Shown here: positions 16,116 to 24,969 of the stretch, piece by piece
How positions within the stretch are numbered: the stretch's first letter is position 1
Layout of the letters: every line of letters starts with the position of its first letter
NCBI GenBank assembly: GCA_964276235.1
Contig: CAXYEK010000004.1
Coordinates: 46,649 to 110,648 of the forward strand
DNA: 64,000 nt
Direction of reading: 5' to 3'
Source: SCGC-AAA076-P13 sp964276235
GTDB lineage: Bacteria > Pseudomonadota > Gammaproteobacteria > Magnimaribacterales > D2472
Notes under the pieces: model-generated
Told to the model about the DNA's origin: nothing
The model's input: the letters and a program-made list of their open reading frames with translations, nothing else
The model's database searches: none
Program-made: the position numbers and the translations under genes

Positions 16116-17085
16116 TAGATTGTTTTAGCTCACTAAAGAAATAATTAAGAACGTGAGTTTCATTTATAGAGGTTACTTTATAAAAATCATATCTAAGCTG
16201 ATTTAAATCATTAATAATATTTGAAATTTTAAGCTTATTAAATTTTGCGATATTAAAATTTTTATAAGTGCCACCTAAATCATTTTGTAAAATTCTAGAC
16301 ATCAAAATAATTTTCAGGAATTCTACAAGAAAGCTAATCTTCTCCATAAAAGATAAATCTAAATCACTGAATAATTTTATAGCTTGAGATTGATCGGTCT
16401 TATGAATTATAAAATCATCTATTATTGATATAAATTCTTTGTATGCATTTTGATTATCATTTTGAATGTCTTCAATAATTTTAAAGGGAGTTGAAAAGCT
16501 TGGGAAATCAATTGCGTTAAAGTCACTAATGCCTTCTCTACTTAGCCATTCGTTAGTTTCAGATAGGGTTAAATTCTTAATATTTATAACCTGACATCTG
16601 CTATAAATTGTTTGATTTAGTGCCTTTGGTCTGTTTGTTGTCATAATAATATATGAATAAGGCGCTGGTTCCTCCAGAGATTTTAATAATGCATTTTGTG
16701 CACCATCTGTCATTAGGTCTGCATTTAAAATTAATACAACTTTATTTTTTGATATGGAAGGCGTTAAGGTTAAAAAGGATACAACATCTTTGAATCCTTT
16801 TTCTTCATCCCAGTTTTTACTTTCCTTTCTTCTGCTAATGTCATTAACACCTAATTTATCTTTATCAAGTAAATACATGTCAGGATGATTATTTTTATCT
16901 AATAGTGTTGCATGCTTAGTATTTATATTGGGATTGAAGTTCATCAATATTGTAGAAGCAACTTTTTTTGCAAGTAATGTCTTACCAATACCGGAAGCAC
17001 CATTAAAAATTATTCCATGAGGCAAATTATCAAAATTTATTGATTCATAAATATCTTCTAACCAAGGATACTTATCTAGATTCAT
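16102..17085 (-). CDS. holB: DNA polymerase III delta' subunit
   Basis: 327 aa AAA+ clamp-loader subunit. Walker A-like GASGIGKT (29-36), the helix LMTDGAQNALLKSLEEPAP, and the sensor/SRC region TTNRPKALNQTIYSRCQVI are diagnostic of delta'. The four-cysteine zinc module found in E. coli delta' (usually at about 50-65) is absent; that region reads NINTKHATLLDKNNHPDMYLL. It overlaps tmk by 4 nt in the conserved order mltG-tmk-holB. Confidence 0.93.
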   Translation of the reverse strand: MNLDKYPWLEDIYESINFDNLPHGIIFNGASGIGKTLLAKKVASTILMNFNPNINTKHATLLDKNNHPDMYLLDKDKLGVNDISRRKESKNWDEEKGFKDVVSFLTLTPSISKNKVVLILNADLMTDGAQNALLKSLEEPAPYSYIIMTTNRPKALNQTIYSRCQVINIKNLTLSETNEWLSREGISDFNAIDFPSFSTPFKIIEDIQNDNQNAYKEFISIIDDFIIHKTDQSQAIKLFSDLDLSFMEKISFLVEFLKIILMSRILQNDLGGTYKNFNIAKFNKLKISNIINDLNQLRYDFYKVTSINETHVLNYFFSELKQSIKQL

Positions 17086-17678
17086 AAAATCTTTTGAACA
17101 TGTTCAAGAATATTTTTATGTATTACATCGATCGATTCATTTGCTTTTAAAACTTTAACTCTTTCAGAGTCAGATTGAGCAATTGAAAGATATCCAGATC
17201 TAACTTTTTCAAAAAATTCATTACCTGAAGATTCAATTCTATCCTTTACATCATGAATTTTTCTATTAAAGCCCTCTTCAACACTTATATCTAAAAGAAA
17301 TGTAATTACCGGCTTTGGGCATTTTGTAAAAGAAATAAGATCATAGATCAGATCAAGAGAAAGTCCTCTGCCGTATCCTTGGTAAGCTATAGATGCATCA
17401 TAAAATCTATCAAATAAAATGAAGTCTATATCTGAATTAGAAACTTTATTGTTAATAAGCTGGGCTCTAGCAGCAAACATTAATAATAGCTCAGATTCAT
17501 AAGACAGCTCTTCTGGTGAATTCAATAAAATATCTCTAATCATTTCACCTGTAATTGTTGAGCCAGGTTCTCTAAAAACTTCAGTTCTGTATCCTTGAGA
17601 AATTAAATAAGTATTTAGTAAGTCTATTTGCGTAGACTTCCCAACCCCTTCAATTCCTTCGAAACTAATTATTTTCAT
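17082..17678 (-). CDS. tmk: Thymidylate kinase
   Basis: 198 aa (E. coli 213). Phosphorylates dTMP to dTDP. P-loop FEGIEGVGKSTQ (5-16), DRF-type motif as FDRFYDASIAYQGYGRGL, and FREPGSTITGEMIR. The LID region holds the basic residues. Overlaps both mltG (4 nt) and holB (4 nt), so the three are translationally coupled. Confidence 0.96.
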   Translation of the reverse strand: MKIISFEGIEGVGKSTQIDLLNTYLISQGYRTEVFREPGSTITGEMIRDILLNSPEELSYESELLLMFAARAQLINNKVSNSDIDFILFDRFYDASIAYQGYGRGLSLDLIYDLISFTKCPKPVITFLLDISVEEGFNRKIHDVKDRIESSGNEFFEKVRSGYLSIAQSDSERVKVLKANESIDVIHKNILEHVQKIL

Positions 17679-18649
17679 TTATTCAGCCCTAATTCCTCTA
17701 TCTTTGATACATGTTCTTTATAGGTCTTGGAAAAGTGATGTGAGTATTTTGTGTCAGCAACAAAAAATAAATAATCACCTGGCGCGCTGTTAATTGCAGC
17801 CTCAATAGAAGTAAGTGATGGAACTGAAATCGGTGAAGGTGGTAGTCCTGAAATCATATATGTATTGTATAAATTTTCTTTATCAAGAATATCAGATTTT
17901 TTTATATCTCCATCAAAATTTGGCAATAAACCATAAATTATTGTTGGATCAGCTTGAAGTCTCATGCCTAATTTTATTCTTTTTAAAAAGACACTAGCGA
18001 TTTGTGGTTTTTCTTTATTATTTCCAGCTTCCTTTTCTATTATAGACGCGAGAATGAGTGCTTCATATTTTGTTTTTAAAGGATTGTTAGAATTTTTATT
18101 CATCCATAAATTGTCTAGAATTGATATTTGCGTATTATGACTTTTATTAAGAAGTGAGGATGCTTTCATATTCCATTTATAAAAATATGTATTAGGAAAT
18201 AATATTCCTTCTTTATAAGTAAATTCTGAATTTATACATTTCAATAAATGGCAATCATTAATTAATCCACTCTCTTCTATCTGATTTTGTAATTCGTATA
18301 AATTAGTACCTTCTTTAATAATAAATATATTGTTTTTTGTATCTCCTTTACTAAAAGCAATAAAGTTTTCTTGTAAATTATTAAAAAGTTCATACTCCCC
18401 TGCTTGAAAGGAATCTATGGCATTTATTTTTAAAAATATATTAAATAGTAATTTTTTTGAGGAGGTTTGATCGGTCAATCTATTTAAAACATTGGTGAGC
18501 GATTCCCCATCATTTATATAAAAGTTTTTATCTGAATGAGTAGGAGGTAATTTTATAAAAAGACTATAACTTAAAGAAGTAACTAAAATTATTAAAGCTA
18601 TACAACATAGCAATAATTTAAAAATATTTTTTTTTGAAATTGTCTTCAT
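17675..18649 (-). CDS. mltG: Endolytic murein transglycosylase MltG
   Basis: 324 aa, one N-terminal membrane helix (about 10-32). YceG-like domain: LASIIEKEAGN with the catalytic glutamate, RIKLGMRLQADPTIIYGL, and the C-terminal YNTYMISGLPPSPISVPS stretch and HHFSKTYKEH. MltG cuts nascent glycan strands and sets their length. The gene pabC, often between acpP/fabF and mltG, is missing; a 118-nt gap with a hairpin separates mltG from acpP. Confidence 0.95.
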   Translation of the reverse strand: MKTISKKNIFKLLLCCIALIILVTSLSYSLFIKLPPTHSDKNFYINDGESLTNVLNRLTDQTSSKKLLFNIFLKINAIDSFQAGEYELFNNLQENFIAFSKGDTKNNIFIIKEGTNLYELQNQIEESGLINDCHLLKCINSEFTYKEGILFPNTYFYKWNMKASSLLNKSHNTQISILDNLWMNKNSNNPLKTKYEALILASIIEKEAGNNKEKPQIASVFLKRIKLGMRLQADPTIIYGLLPNFDGDIKKSDILDKENLYNTYMISGLPPSPISVPSLTSIEAAINSAPGDYLFFVADTKYSHHFSKTYKEHVSKIEELGLNK

Positions 18650-18671
18650 TAGTTAATTAATTTTAATACAG

Positions 18672-18704
18672 AATCCAGGAATCTAATATATAGAGTTCTG
18701 GATT
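18672..18704 (-). terminator. Hairpin after acpP, probable terminator or attenuator
   Basis: AATCCAGGAATCT and AGAGTTCTGGATT can pair over 13 positions with one mismatch and one wobble, separated by a 7-nt loop. It lies between the acpP stop (18768) and the mltG start (18649). The run of T after it on the minus strand is poor, so it may act as a partial terminator that keeps mltG expression below that of acpP. Confidence 0.5.
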
Positions 18705-18767
18705 TTGTATTTAAATCGAAATGCTTAAATAATTTAAGCTAGGTACTTGATAATAAAAAGAATTTTA

Positions 18768-18998
18768 CTAAGAATTTGAATTTATGTATGTTACCGCATC
18801 ATTAACAGTTGAGATTTTTTCAGCATCTTCATCTGCAATTTCAAGATCAAATTCCTCTTCAAGCGCCATTACTAATTCAACAGTATCAAGTGAATCTGCA
18901 CCAAGATCGTCTACAAATGATGAATCGATTTCGATTTCATCCATCGATGTTCCAAGCTGATCACTAACTATTTTTTTTACTCTGTCTTCAACACTCAT
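18768..18998 (-). CDS. acpP: Acyl carrier protein
   Basis: 76 aa acidic protein (E. coli 78). The phosphopantetheine attachment serine is in DDLGADSLDTVELVMALEEE. Carries growing acyl chains in fatty-acid synthesis. 60 nt downstream of fabG on the same strand, with a good ribosome site (AGGGAG) before the ATG. fabF, which follows acpP in most gammaproteobacteria, is absent. Confidence 0.97.
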   Translation of the reverse strand: MSVEDRVKKIVSDQLGTSMDEIEIDSSFVDDLGADSLDTVELVMALEEEFDLEIADEDAEKISTVNDAVTYINSNS

Positions 18999-19058
18999 AT
19001 TAACTCCCTATTGAAAAGAGACACATTTTACATCTAATATCAAAAAGTTGCACATTTA

Positions 19059-19775
19059 TTAATACATGTAGAGGCCGCCATCAACAGAAATTGTTTGCCC
19101 TGTTATGTATGCAGCTTCATTACTAGCTAGAAAAGCTACTATTTCAGATATATCTTTTGGTGAACCAAGCCTATTTAGTGGTATGCCTCTTATAATTTCA
19201 TCTTTTGAATTTTTATCTAAATATGAAGTCATATCAGTTTCAATAAAACCAGGTGCTACTGAATTAACAGTAATGCCTCTTGAGCCAACTTCTTTTGCTA
19301 AAGATTTAGTAAATCCACTTAAGCCTGCTTTAGCAGAAGAGTAGTTTACTTGACCTGGATTACCCATTAACCCAGATACTGATGAAATATTAATAATTCT
19401 TCCATTTTTTTTCTTAATCATATTTTTAAGAAATGCTTTAGTTAGATTAAAGGTTCCAGTTAAGTTTGTAGCAATAACATTATCCCAGTCCTCATCTTTC
19501 ATCCTAAGAAAAATTTGATCCGCGGTAATTCCTGCATTATTAATTAAAACACTAGGCATTAAATCTTTTTCTTTTAAGAAGGCTTGGCAAGCACTAATAG
19601 AGTCTCTGCAAGTTATATCCAATTTTAGTGGAATTAAATTTTCAGCACTATTTTCAAATTCAAAATCATTTCTTGATGTACCTATGACGGTATGGCCTAA
19701 ATTAGAAAAATGATAGGCTATTGACGTGCCAATTCCACGCGATGCTCCAGATATAAATACTATTTCTTTGCTCAT
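19059..19775 (-). CDS. fabG: 3-oxoacyl-ACP reductase
   Basis: 238 aa SDR enzyme (E. coli 244). Glycine motif VFISGASRGIGTSIA, NNAGITADQIFLRM, catalytic Ser in INISSVSGLMGNPGQ, Tyr and Lys in NYSSAKAGLSGFTK, and the C-terminal TGQTISVDGGLYM typical of FabG. Reduces 3-oxoacyl-ACP with NADPH. Starts 4 nt inside the end of fabD. The second SDR at 15.3 kb is much less FabG-like. Confidence 0.95.
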   Translation of the reverse strand: MSKEIVFISGASRGIGTSIAYHFSNLGHTVIGTSRNDFEFENSAENLIPLKLDITCRDSISACQAFLKEKDLMPSVLINNAGITADQIFLRMKDEDWDNVIATNLTGTFNLTKAFLKNMIKKKNGRIINISSVSGLMGNPGQVNYSSAKAGLSGFTKSLAKEVGSRGITVNSVAPGFIETDMTSYLDKNSKDEIIRGIPLNRLGSPKDISEIVAFLASNEAAYITGQTISVDGGLYMY

Positions 19776-20692
19776 ATAATTTTTTTAAAATCTTCTTTAA
19801 AAGTTTTAGAGGACATTGATAATATATTATCTAAACCGTTTGCTTTAGCAAGTCCAGATAAAACCTTTCCTGGACCACATTCCACAACAATCCCATCAAA
19901 CTTTTTAATAATCTCCATAGATTTTGACCACTGAACTGGTGATGTAAGCTGGGAAATCAGTTTTTGAGGTATGGCATTAGGATCATGTTCAATCAAAGCG
20001 TCAAAATTATGAATTATAGGAAAGGCAGGCGTTGAAAAAGAATAACCAGTTAACTCTTTAGCTAAAGATTCTGATGCAGTTCTCATAAGTTCGCAGTGTG
20101 ATGCTACGCTTACACTTAATTTAATGGCTCGTTTTGCTCCATTACTTAAACACTCCTCAGCAGCAATTGATGCGGCGCTATCTGTACCGGCAATTACAAC
20201 CTGTTTAATAGAGTTAATATTTGCAGGTGAAACAGTATCACCAGTATCTTTTTCAACCTTCAAGCATATTTCTTTAATTGTTTTAATATCTAAATTTAAA
20301 ATTGCAAACATTGATCCTTTTGAACAAGCTTCCATTAAATTACCGCGTTTATTAACGAGCTCTAGTCCCTTTTTTAAAGTGATGCTTTCAGATGCTACTA
20401 AAGCAGAATATTCACCCAAAGAATGTCCTGCACATAAATCAGGCTTTTTATTTGTAATTGCTAAGAATTTTTCGTAAAAAATAATAGATGTAGCAAGAAT
20501 AGCAGGCTGAGTGATAGAGGTTTTGTTAAGTAATTCTTCAGGTCCATTTCTAGCAACCTCAAATAAGTCAAAATCGAATAAGTCTTTTGAGATGGCTAAA
20601 GTATTATTTTTTTCAGTTGTTGTGAATGCATCGAGCATTCCAATAGATTGTGAGCCTTGACCAGGAAAAAGTAAGCTTATATGCCTCGGCAT
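19772..20692 (-). CDS. fabD: Malonyl-CoA:ACP transacylase
   Basis: 306 aa (E. coli 309). LFPGQGSQSIGML at the N-terminus, nucleophile serine in CAGHSLGEYSALVA (about 90-103), and the catalytic histidine in SVASHCELM. Loads malonate onto ACP. Its start is 3 nt after the rpmF stop, so the usual plsX and fabH between rpmF and fabD are missing. Confidence 0.96.
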   Translation of the reverse strand: MPRHISLLFPGQGSQSIGMLDAFTTTEKNNTLAISKDLFDFDLFEVARNGPEELLNKTSITQPAILATSIIFYEKFLAITNKKPDLCAGHSLGEYSALVASESITLKKGLELVNKRGNLMEACSKGSMFAILNLDIKTIKEICLKVEKDTGDTVSPANINSIKQVVIAGTDSAASIAAEECLSNGAKRAIKLSVSVASHCELMRTASESLAKELTGYSFSTPAFPIIHNFDALIEHDPNAIPQKLISQLTSPVQWSKSMEIIKKFDGIVVECGPGKVLSGLAKANGLDNILSMSSKTFKEDFKKII

Positions 20693-20695
20693 TAC

Positions 20696-20905
20696 TTAAG
20701 CTGAAGTTTCTTCAGCTTCTACTTTTTCAACCTTTCTTAAATCTTTTACTAACCTACCTTTATAAAAACCATCTTTAGTCATTTGATGACGTGCATGCTT
20801 TTCACCAGATACTGGATCAATAGATAATGTCGAAGCCTTAAGAGAGTCATGAGATCTTCTTTGACCTCTTCTAGATCTTGTAACTTTACTTTTTTGAACT
20901 GCCAT
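20696..20905 (-). CDS. rpmF: 50S ribosomal protein L32
   Basis: 69 aa; starts MAVQKSKVTRSRRGQRRSHD, the canonical L32 N-terminus, then SGEKHARHQMTKDGFYKGR. No zinc-binding cysteines, as in E. coli L32. The acidic tail KVEKVEAEETSA extends about 12 residues beyond the E. coli protein. First gene of the rpmF-fabD-fabG-acpP group. Confidence 0.97.
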   Translation of the reverse strand: MAVQKSKVTRSRRGQRRSHDSLKASTLSIDPVSGEKHARHQMTKDGFYKGRLVKDLRKVEKVEAEETSA

Positions 20906-20961
20906 AGTTTGCCCTTAAAAAAAACGTATCCTATCAAAATTATACAATGATTGATATATTT

Positions 20962-21879
20962 TTAGCTTAATAGTTCTATTAAGCTTTTGAAGGAGCTATC
21001 AGGCTCAGCCTTAACTTTAATAGTTTTATTGTTCTGATCTTTAAATTCAATTATCTGAGAATGTAAGCCCATTCTTTTGTTTTTCTTCAAGATATCTTTT
21101 TTATTAAATTCCCTATCCCCATATTTATCATCGTTTACTACTGGATGTCCTATTTCTTGGCCTTGAAGTCTGATTTGATGTGTTCTACCAGTCGATATTT
21201 CAACCTCCACTAATGAAGCCGCGTTTAATTTAGAAATTGGTCTAAATATTGAATTTGCCTTTTTTCCAGTTTCAGATATAAAAGATTTTGTTTGTGTGTC
21301 AAATGATTTTTCAATAGATGAGTTAACTTTTAATGTTTTACTTAAATGACCTTTAACAATAGCCAAATACTTCTTTTTTACATTCTTATTGACGATGCTT
21401 TCATTAAAATGTCTATTAGATTTCTTATTTTTAGATAAAACTAAACACCCAGATGTTTCTTTATCTATTCTATGACAAAGATCAATATTATTATCATACA
21501 AGGATCTCATTACAGAAATAACACCAACAAAACTTTTAGTTCCACCGTGAACTGCTATACCATGCGGTTTATTAAGAATAATATAATTTTGATCTTCAAA
21601 GATAATTTGATTTTTCAATTCATTAATTAATTTAGATGATGCTTGCGGCTCATGTCTATCTATAGTTGGTTCTGAATCTAGATAAGGCGGAATTCGAATT
21701 ATATCTCCTAATTCAATTTTTCTATGAGGCTTTACCCTTCCAGAGTTAATCCTTACCTCTCCTTTTCTAATTATGTTATATATTTTAGATTTTGGTACAT
21801 TCTTGTAAACAGAAAGTAGAAAATTATCTAATCTTCTTCCACTATTATCATCATCGACTTCTATTTTTTTGACAGGCAT
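20962..21879 (-). CDS. rluC: RluC-type 23S rRNA pseudouridine synthase
   Basis: 305 aa. N-terminal S4 RNA-binding domain (about 13-60, SKIYNIIRKGEVRINSGR), then the RluA-family catalytic domain with LCHRIDKETSGCLVL carrying the active-site Asp, and STGRTHQIRLQG. RluC modifies U955, U2504 and U2580 in E. coli 23S rRNA. The divergent arrangement with rne is the same as in E. coli, which supports RluC over RluD. Confidence 0.9.
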   Translation of the reverse strand: MPVKKIEVDDDNSGRRLDNFLLSVYKNVPKSKIYNIIRKGEVRINSGRVKPHRKIELGDIIRIPPYLDSEPTIDRHEPQASSKLINELKNQIIFEDQNYIILNKPHGIAVHGGTKSFVGVISVMRSLYDNNIDLCHRIDKETSGCLVLSKNKKSNRHFNESIVNKNVKKKYLAIVKGHLSKTLKVNSSIEKSFDTQTKSFISETGKKANSIFRPISKLNAASLVEVEISTGRTHQIRLQGQEIGHPVVNDDKYGDREFNKKDILKKNKRMGLHSQIIEFKDQNNKTIKVKAEPDSSFKSLIELLS

Positions 21880-22072
21880 GTGACAAATCTATAGGATATA
21901 CACACAAATAACTAGATAAACTAGTTAAAAAAATTAAAAGTAAGATAAATACAACAGTTTTTTTTACAACTCTTAAAAGAGTTAATCAGGTAAGCGGAAT
22001 ACGTAAGACTTGCTGATAGAAGCTTAAACAAGCACACTGCTGACTTATCTTCCTATACTTAGGGAGAATAAA
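21880..22072. promoter_or_regulatory. rluC/rne divergent intergenic region, rne leader
   Basis: 193 nt between two divergent genes, so promoters for both should lie here. The rne-proximal 100 nt are richer in GC than typical spacers here and include self-complementary stretches (GCTTaaacAAGC near 22022-22033; TAAG near 22005 with CTTA near 22045), compatible with a structured leader. E. coli RNase E controls its own mRNA through a structured 5' UTR; a similar role here is possible, not shown. The ribosome site AGGGAG precedes ATG 22073. Confidence 0.4.
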
Positions 22073-24148
22073 ATGAAAAGAATTCTAATTAATTCATCGT
22101 ATGGTGATGAACTTCGTGTTGCTCTAGTTGATGGAGCAAAGCTATACGACTTTGATACAGAGTCTCCTGATAAAGTTTTACTTAAAGGAAGTATTTTTAA
22201 GGCTACAGTATCTAGAATAGAATCTAGCCTAGATGCAGCATTCATAAATTTTGGGTCTGAAAGACATGGGTTTCTTCCTCTTAAAGACTTATCTAATGAA
22301 TTTTATAAGAAAAATTCAGAGGGTAAAAATACTTGTACTTTAAAGGAAGGCCAAGAAATAATTGTTCAAGTAACAAAAGAGGAAAGAGGCACAAAGGGTG
22401 CTGCTTTAACTACTCAAATTGGTTTAGCAGGCAGATTTATTGTTTTAATTCCAAATTCATCAAGATCTGGTGGAATATCAAGAAGAATCAGTGGGGAAGA
22501 ACGAGATCAAATAAAAGATGCTTTGGATTCATTGGACATACCTGAGAGTATGAGCGCAATAGTAAGAACTAATGGCCTAGGAAGATCATCGGAAGAGTTA
22601 AGTCTAGATTTAGCTTATTTACTAGCTTTATGGGAAGAAATTAATAAAACAATACCTGAAGCTCCTACTCCCGCCCTGATTTATCGTGATGATAAATTAA
22701 TAGTCAGAGTTGTTAAAGATTATTTTAAAGATGATATAGAAGAAATACTTATAGACGATGAAGCTACCTTTAAAGAAGCTAAAGAGTTTATAGATGCAGT
22801 TATTCCAGACCATGCAGATAAAGTAAAGCTCTATGATGAAGAGATACCTTTATTTAATAGATATCAAATTGAATCCCAAATAGAATTAGCATTTCAAAGA
22901 GAAATTTCACTTACATCAGGTGGTTCTATAGTCATAGACCCTACTGAAGCAATGACAGCTGTCGATGTTAACTCAGCGCGATCTACTAAAGGGAAGGATA
23001 TTGAGGATACTGCATACAAAACAAATCTTGAAGCAGCTAGAGAAGTAGCAAGACAATTAAGACTAAGAGATGTTGGAGGATTGGTTGTAATTGACTTTAT
23101 AGATATGCTTGATACTTCTCATCAAGATAAGGTTGAATCAGCTTTTAGAAAAGCAGTTTATTCTGATAGAGCAAGAGTACAGATATCTGGTATTTCAAAA
23201 TTTGGTTTGCTAGAAGTTTCTAGACAAAGACTAAGACCTTCGTTAAATGAATCTTATGATATCGAACATGTTTTAGTTAGAGGTCCAAGATCTTTAGGGC
23301 AATCAATACTTAGAATTATTGGAGAGGACTCTGCTAAAGATAATACTGGAGAAATTCAGGTCTATGTTCCTTCTGATGTAGCTAGTTATCTTTTGAATGA
23401 AAAAAGGCAAGATATTATCAACATTGAAAGAACAAACAATATAAGAGTTCTAGTTATAGCAGATCCATACAAAGCAAGACCATATTACAAGGTTGTTAGA
23501 GTTAAAGCGTCTGATATTAAAGATGTAGATTCATATAAATTAACGCCAAATAGCCCAGAGCCTGATACAGGTTGGAGGGACGACAAAAATAAATCAAAAG
23601 CAATGAAGCCACTTGTTGATGGTATTAAACCTCCAAAAATGCCTAAAAAGAAAAAAGAAGGACTTGTGGGATGGATTAAGAGTATTGCTGGAATAGATAA
23701 AGAAGAAAAACCAAAGAAGAAAACTTCTAGGCCAAGTAATCAAAATAGAAATAGGAAACCAAGACAACAGAATAAACCCAAAGGGAATCCTAATAGAAAT
23801 AATAATCAAAAAGCCAATGCTAATAACCCAAATCAGAATAAAGCAAACTCAAGGCCAAATACAGCTAATAAACCAAAAGTAAACAAACCTTTAGCCGATA
23901 ATAATAAAACTACTAAACCTGATAATAAAAAAGTAGAGAATAAAAAAGTAGAAGGAGCCAAGGCACCTGTTCAACCAAAAAAAGATATCAAGCTAAAAGC
24001 AGAAAAAATTAAATCAGAAAAGCCTAAGGTACAAAAAACTGAAAAACCTGTTAAAAAAGAGCCTGCTATTAAAGAGATTGTTAAAGAGCCGAAAGCTAAA
24101 AAAGAAGTTCCAACAAGAGCTGCTAATGATCCTCGATATAAGAATTAA
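22073..24148 (+). CDS. rne: Ribonuclease E, lacking the zinc-link cysteines
   Basis: 691 aa endoribonuclease of mRNA decay and rRNA/tRNA processing. S1-like domain in the N-terminal 120 residues; the DNase I-like catalytic core keeps both magnesium aspartates, D298 (TAVDVNSAR) and D341 (VVIDFIDM). The zinc-link CPxC motif (E. coli C404/C407), which bridges dimers into a tetramer, is absent: residues 396-406 read DIEHVLVRGPR. After about residue 515 the protein is a Lys/Asn/Pro/Gln-rich disordered tail of about 175 residues, much shorter than in E. coli but still a plausible scaffold and RNA-binding region. RNase G, the shorter homologue, lacks such a tail. The 3' end overlaps convergent nudC by 26 nt. 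Confidence 0.93.
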   Translation: MKRILINSSYGDELRVALVDGAKLYDFDTESPDKVLLKGSIFKATVSRIESSLDAAFINFGSERHGFLPLKDLSNEFYKKNSEGKNTCTLKEGQEIIVQVTKEERGTKGAALTTQIGLAGRFIVLIPNSSRSGGISRRISGEERDQIKDALDSLDIPESMSAIVRTNGLGRSSEELSLDLAYLLALWEEINKTIPEAPTPALIYRDDKLIVRVVKDYFKDDIEEILIDDEATFKEAKEFIDAVIPDHADKVKLYDEEIPLFNRYQIESQIELAFQREISLTSGGSIVIDPTEAMTAVDVNSARSTKGKDIEDTAYKTNLEAAREVARQLRLRDVGGLVVIDFIDMLDTSHQDKVESAFRKAVYSDRARVQISGISKFGLLEVSRQRLRPSLNESYDIEHVLVRGPRSLGQSILRIIGEDSAKDNTGEIQVYVPSDVASYLLNEKRQDIINIERTNNIRVLVIADPYKARPYYKVVRVKASDIKDVDSYKLTPNSPEPDTGWRDDKNKSKAMKPLVDGIKPPKMPKKKKEGLVGWIKSIAGIDKEEKPKKKTSRPSNQNRNRKPRQQNKPKGNPNRNNNQKANANNPNQNKANSRPNTANKPKVNKPLADNNKTTKPDNKKVENKKVEGAKAPVQPKKDIKLKAEKIKSEKPKVQKTEKPVKKEPAIKEIVKEPKAKKEVPTRAANDPRYKN

Positions 24149-24941
24149 TTAGTCTTCCGGACAGTGTAGATAAGGGTGGAATGTTTGGTAAGTTATCTAT
24201 GCTAAACCATTGTGCATCTACTATTTCCTCTCCATCAACTTTTATATCTCCTGATTCGTATTCGCATGTATATGCGATCATTAACTGACTAGGGAATGGC
24301 CATGACTGGCTTCCATAGTATTTAATATTTTTAACTTTAAGACTTACTTCTTCGAACACTTCTCTCTTCAATGTTTCTTCAGCAGTTTCTGAAACTTCTA
24401 TAAAGCCTGCCAAAGCACTATATAAACCTTCAGGGAACAAAGCATTTCGTGCAAGAAGAATCTTGTCGTCCTTTATGATAAGACTTAATACGCAAGGTGA
24501 GATAGTTGGGTAAATCATTAATCCATTACATTTACAAAACATAGCTTCTTCACTCAAATTAAATTCTTTTAATGCACCACAATAACCACAATGTTTATTA
24601 CTTTTTATCCAGTGCAATAATTGATTCCCTCTGCCAATCAAATTTATTTGCTCTTCGTCTAAAATTGATAACAGATATCTCATGTCATAATCAATTAATG
24701 ATGTATAACCTTGTTCCTTATAATGAAAGTTAGTATTTGATATATCTATTGCATATACATTCATTTCTCCATCTTCGGCTATACCAACCTTTTCAAAATC
24801 ATAATTTTCAAAATTTAAGAAAGAAGAGTTGAGAAGAAATGTTTTTTGATCGAGATCAAATAGAACTTTACCGTTATTAAAAATAATAAATAAATTATTG
24901 TTTTTATTAGGTTTAAAGTTAAAAAATCTTTTAAAATGCAT
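24123..24941 (-). CDS. nudC: NADH pyrophosphatase / NAD-decapping hydrolase NudC
   Basis: 272 aa (E. coli 257). Zinc ribbon at about 115-138 (CGYCG ... CKCNG), Nudix box beginning GFIEVSETAEET and ending REVFEEVSL (catalytic glutamates present), and the NADH-specific SQSWPFPSQLM stretch just after it. Cleaves NADH and removes NAD caps from RNA 5' ends. The coding end overlaps the rne end tail to tail, which links two RNA-decay genes physically. Confidence 0.93.
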   Translation of the reverse strand: MHFKRFFNFKPNKNNNLFIIFNNGKVLFDLDQKTFLLNSSFLNFENYDFEKVGIAEDGEMNVYAIDISNTNFHYKEQGYTSLIDYDMRYLLSILDEEQINLIGRGNQLLHWIKSNKHCGYCGALKEFNLSEEAMFCKCNGLMIYPTISPCVLSLIIKDDKILLARNALFPEGLYSALAGFIEVSETAEETLKREVFEEVSLKVKNIKYYGSQSWPFPSQLMIAYTCEYESGDIKVDGEEIVDAQWFSIDNLPNIPPLSTLSGRLINSYIEDH

Positions 24942-24969
24942 AATTAAAGTTTAAATAATTTATATATTG

